This document shows, piece by piece, positions 60,812 to 64,000 of a stretch of DNA of 64,000 nt (positions are counted from its first letter, which is position 1; every line of letters begins with the position of its first letter). Source of the DNA: Cylindrotheca closterium (Eukaryota; Bacillariophyta; Bacillariophyceae; Bacillariales; Bacillariaceae). The notes beneath the pieces are model-generated. The model worked only from the letters and a program-made list of their open reading frames with translations. It was not told the origin of the DNA and ran no database searches. Made by a program: the position numbers and the translations under genes. The stretch covers positions 1 to 64,000 of the forward strand of contig CAKOGP040001668.1 of assembly GCA_933822405.4 (NCBI GenBank). Reading direction: 5' to 3'.

Positions 60812-63724
60812 ATGAACAGAAGTGGTAGCAGTATCGTGAAGAAGCACCTGAACAGTAGAACAGTCGATAATACGACTGCTATTCTGGGAGATGGTGCCAC
60901 CAATGCTGAAGACGAGCTTGGACATGACTTCAAGCAAAGACTTCAAAAAACTTTGTCACATGAAAAAACGGACAAGACCAGGAGAGACTACCGCAATCGA
61001 ATTCTAAGAATGACAAAGTATTTTCAACAGAAGTGCTTCAGATACTTTGAAGTTGGTGTTCGCAAAAACACATCTGCAGAAATGAATGATCCTGCAATGT
61101 ACTTTTATGATAAGTACGAGTATGATCTTATTTATGCAGGTCTAAACGTAGATTATGTTCTCAAGTTTCTCATGGATCAAGAGAGAACTGCAGCAGGCAA
61201 TCTGCGCACCAAGGCAGACATGCAAAAGTTTCGAGATGCTATCAAGTGGGGTGCCCAAATCCGTGGCGAAGCACTGTCCCAAGAGTGCTGGGACAAATTG
61301 GATCTTTATCTTTTCTCCTACAAGCGACAGGTTGCAGCTGGGAAGGGGAATGGGGATGTCCAAACAAAGGAGGCAGACCCAATCACAAAAGAGCTTTACA
61401 TGCTAATTTGCAAGTGGGCGTCTGAAGATGGCAATACAATGGTAGACTTTTGGACAAAGACCCAGTGGAACTGCATGAGCCGTTGTGGCAACATTGACTA
61501 CCTTGGATTCAGCAACTTCAGAATTGTTTTGGATGCACATGCTGTTACACATGACACTACAAAAAAGGATAAAGATGGCGATAGATGTTTTGCTAAACAC
61601 ATTTATGCAAATCATGAGTATCACTATTTGTGCCAGTGGACAGCCATGGGTAACTACTGTGCCTTGTACAAAAACGAGCTTGGACAAACTCAGAAACTTT
61701 TCATGTGGAATACCAAGGACGGCAGTGCTGCAAAGAAATATCAAGAACAGCTGAAAGCTCTTGTGAATAAAACTGAGGAAAGGAGAAACATTGTTAGTTC
61801 TCACTGTCGAAAAGGGCACTTCAATGCTTATGGTTTGCGGAAAGGAGCCGCAAGCTATGCAAGCTCAGGAACCACATGTGCCCCGTCCCTTTCTTCTATT
61901 GGTGATTGGTCAATGGGCTCCGTCTTTGACATATACTGGAGATTTTTGCCAGTTGGCGATCATTACTTGGGCCAGATACTATCAGGAATGGACCCAATGA
62001 AACCATCATTCAAGACCTTACCTCCACACTGGAAAATGGCAAATCCGATGGGCCACCCACTGATTCGCGAAGTCATGAACGCCAACTTTGGTCCCATCTT
62101 AAAAACACATAGTGAAGCGGACTACGATCCTACAGGTTTGTTGTTGCGTTGCCTAGCATGCATGGTATGGCATGCCAAGTCGTTCCAGGAGTACATTGCC
62201 CATAACCCAAGCAACGAACTTGTCAAGGTTCCATTCTACAACATGAGAGGATCAGAAATTGACGCATTGCAACAGCTTATCACTGTTGAACCAACTCCCG
62301 ATGTCATGACCACTGTTACTGGCGTCCCGCCACACATTGAAACAACTTGCCAAATGAAGGCAATTCATGACAACTTAATACAGTTACTTGCACAAACAAG
62401 AATCAGTGAGGACAACCAGAAGCAGCGCGACGAGCAATTGAAGGCAGACCTTGTTGCGGCTGTTCACCATGGAATAGAGCAGAATGCAATTTCGAACGGC
62501 AACATTACTGCAAAAGGTATCAATGACATCATTCAAAAGCACCAAGACGCAACAAATAAACAACTTACCGAACATTTGCAAGCAATGCTTAGGAGCCTGC
62601 CTCCTCAGTTCCAAGGTGGTCAGCCAGCTCAGATTCCGCCACCTGGAAATCAAGTTCAGCAAGGGGGTGGATTGTTGCTTCAAAAGCCTGATCAAGGAAA
62701 ATACTTTTACACCGAAAGGTTCTGGTCCGTTCCGGAAGACTTTGAGTTCCCTCCAAAGCCAAACCTTCCCCAAGCGCTTCGATGCTGGCTCAAGGGTATA
62801 AGGTATGGCAACAATTATGTGAAACCATTTCGCCAGCTACGACCAAAGGACCTCCCAACCACAGCACTCCAGTCACAGATGCGAGTTGAATGGCAGAAAT
62901 TTTTCAAGTATCTCGAGAACAATGGGTTAGAAATGCCTAGTAACACGAGCGAAGAAGTGACTGAAGCACAATTGGAACGTACTACCGATGAGATGTGGGA
63001 CCTTTTGGAAAAAAAGGTTTCCTATGCATTCACAAGAAAGAATGCAAAAAGCCACTGTCTTTCTACTTTCGCAAGGAAGGTATCGCCGTCAGAAATTGTT
63101 AAGAATGGAAATCCGTCAGATAAAACTTACTTGGAATCGAGGCAGAAGGCAAAACCTGCCGCACGACAGTATAAAAATCGAGTCCGACCGCTGGCTAAAA
63201 ATCCAAAGTACCTCAGAAGAGGAAAGCAAAAGACAACAGCAAATGCAACGAATCCAGCAAGATTGCAACAGGCAACAATTCATGCAGGAGCGGGTATCTT
63301 GCTTGAGCCGATAGACCACTCACCTCGTGTCTTGAATTCGACTCGATATTCAATTGAAGCAAATGCAGAACAGGATCGAATGATGGAAGAGTATGGTGTT
63401 GGTCGTGGTCCAACTGGGCCTCCAGCTGTTGCCATCGGACATCACGACCAAACATCACCCACATATCTTCAAGAACTCATTGACAGATTTGGAATCAGGC
63501 ATCCATATCCGCCAATATCAGTTCCAGGACCACTAGGACCATGTGCTTGTGCCGGTTGCTCCAAAGAGTTGGAACTTGGGCGACACCGATGTGCCCGATG
63601 CAACATCGTCATTCACAATAACTGTGCGATGGATCGAAATTGGTACATGCAAAAGAATGGTGAGGAAATGTGTTTTTGTAGTGATCAGTGCAAAAAGAAT
63701 CTTCCCGGTGGAAGATACTTGTAG
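60812..63724 (+). mobile_element. Crypton-type tyrosine recombinase
   Basis: 970 residues in one uninterrupted exon from the ATG at 60812. A helical N-terminal core-binding region (~40-190) is followed by the tyrosine-recombinase catalytic domain (~205-400): box I Arg in M-S-R-C-G-N-I-D-Y-L, a Lys-containing D-K-D-G-D-R-C-F-A-K-H-I-Y-A-N segment, box II A-Y-G-L-R-K-G-A-A-S-Y-A-S-S, G-D-W-S-M-G, and the nucleophile Tyr in F-D-I-Y-W-R-F. In box II the usual His of H-x-x-R is Tyr. A Gln/Pro-rich linker and a W/F-rich module (Y-F-Y-T-E-R-F-W-S-V-P near 640-650) resemble the GCR1_C region of Cryptons. The C-terminal ~55 residues form a Cys/His zinc finger. Cryptons integrate as extrachromosomal circles without terminal inverted repeats, which matches the absence of TIRs here. 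Flanking direct repeats were not found. Confidence 0.88.
63542..63706 (+). other. C-terminal zinc-finger segment of the Crypton protein
   Basis: Cys pairs C-A-C..C in C-A-C-A-G-C, H-R-C-A-R-C, I-H-N-N-C and C-F-C-S-D-Q-C form a treble-clef-like zinc-binding cluster at the end of the recombinase. It probably contacts DNA or chromatin. It is listed separately because it is an extra module beyond the catalytic core. Confidence 0.6.
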
Positions 63725-64000
63725 GAAATACCTTGAATAAAAGTAAATGCATGTTTCATCGTCGTCGATTGATGGTTCATGATTTTCTGTCTTTTTTGAT
63801 GAACAACAAATTCGTTGTGATCGGAATTGTGTCAAATTGGTACAAAATCAACGTACGAAATACGTAGAAACACCGCGTGAATTTAGTATATGAAGAAACC
63901 CGGAAATAGATATACTTTTCGGAAAGCGTACTCGAGCGATTGTTCCTCGTACAAAATTCCACGTGTGCCTACACAGAAAGCGGAACTCAGCGATCCGGAA
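63725..64000. other. Downstream flank of the Crypton gene
   Basis: No gene recognised. Small minus-strand frames lack motifs. If the element has a right end it may lie here or beyond the window. Confidence 0.4.

Noticed and set aside
1..64000. tRNA, rRNA, CRISPR arrays and bacterial operon signals
   Set aside because: I scanned intergenic stretches for tRNA T-loop patterns and repeat-spacer arrays and saw none. Introns and gene spacing argue for eukaryotic nuclear DNA.

Overview
The window is nuclear DNA of a photosynthetic stramenopile, most likely a pennate diatom (inference). Many genes are interrupted by short GT..AG introns, mostly 66-125 nt. Several predicted proteins begin with a signal peptide followed by the A-F-A-P type cleavage motif that sends proteins into four-membrane red-lineage plastids. 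The families present (Nopp140, RCC2, RPF1, beta-COP, exportin-1, ARIADNE RBR ligase, an HSF-type factor, a Crypton-type tyrosine recombinase) are eukaryotic. Genes are packed head-to-head and tail-to-tail, often with 60-200 bp between neighbours.

Layout. 1-1805 is a non-autonomous element with about 285-bp terminal inverted repeats. 2.4-6.6 kb holds an SDR reductase, Nopp140 and RCC2. 7.4-13.0 kb holds a Cys/Asn-rich type I membrane protein, an ankyrin protein and an Msp1/ATAD1-like AAA ATPase with a signal peptide. 13.3-15.8 kb is a run of three nucleus-encoded proteins with plastid-type leaders. 16-23 kb holds a PhoD-like phosphatase, mitochondrial-type malate dehydrogenase, a BTB protein and an SLC6 transporter. 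23.2-33 kb holds a 1.7-kaa TPR-SH3-TPR protein, RPF1 and beta-COP. 33-35.6 kb is gene-poor. 35.6-41 kb holds a SAP-PPR protein and an LPA1-like protein, both plastid-type, and a protein kinase. 42-51.1 kb holds exportin-1, a prolyl 4-hydroxylase-like protein, an ARIADNE-type E3 ligase and an SGNH-fold protein. 51.4-60.5 kb holds an HSF, an unknown protein, a phosphoglycerate mutase with a plastid-type leader, a small secreted/plastid protein, a ChaC-RCC1 fusion, a helical-repeat protein and an LEA-like repeat protein. 60.8-63.7 kb is an intact Crypton-type tyrosine recombinase.

Functional themes. Nucleolus and ribosome biogenesis (Nopp140, RPF1), nuclear transport and mitosis (XPO1, RCC2), the secretory pathway (beta-COP, P4H), and plastid biogenesis or photosynthesis in two small clusters. 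The members of these themes are ordinary neighbours, with no sign of operon-like co-transcription. No dedicated multi-gene defence or biosynthetic system is evident. The most unusual items are the ChaC-RCC1 fusion, the Crypton recombinase with a Tyr where box II normally has His, the long-TIR element, the signal-peptide Msp1-like ATPase, the SAP-PPR protein, the 24-residue LEA-like repeat protein, and a 12-mer repeated exactly in three separate intergenic regions. Exon boundaries were set by hand from GT/AG sites and frame continuity. Family names rest on recognised motifs, not on database searches.
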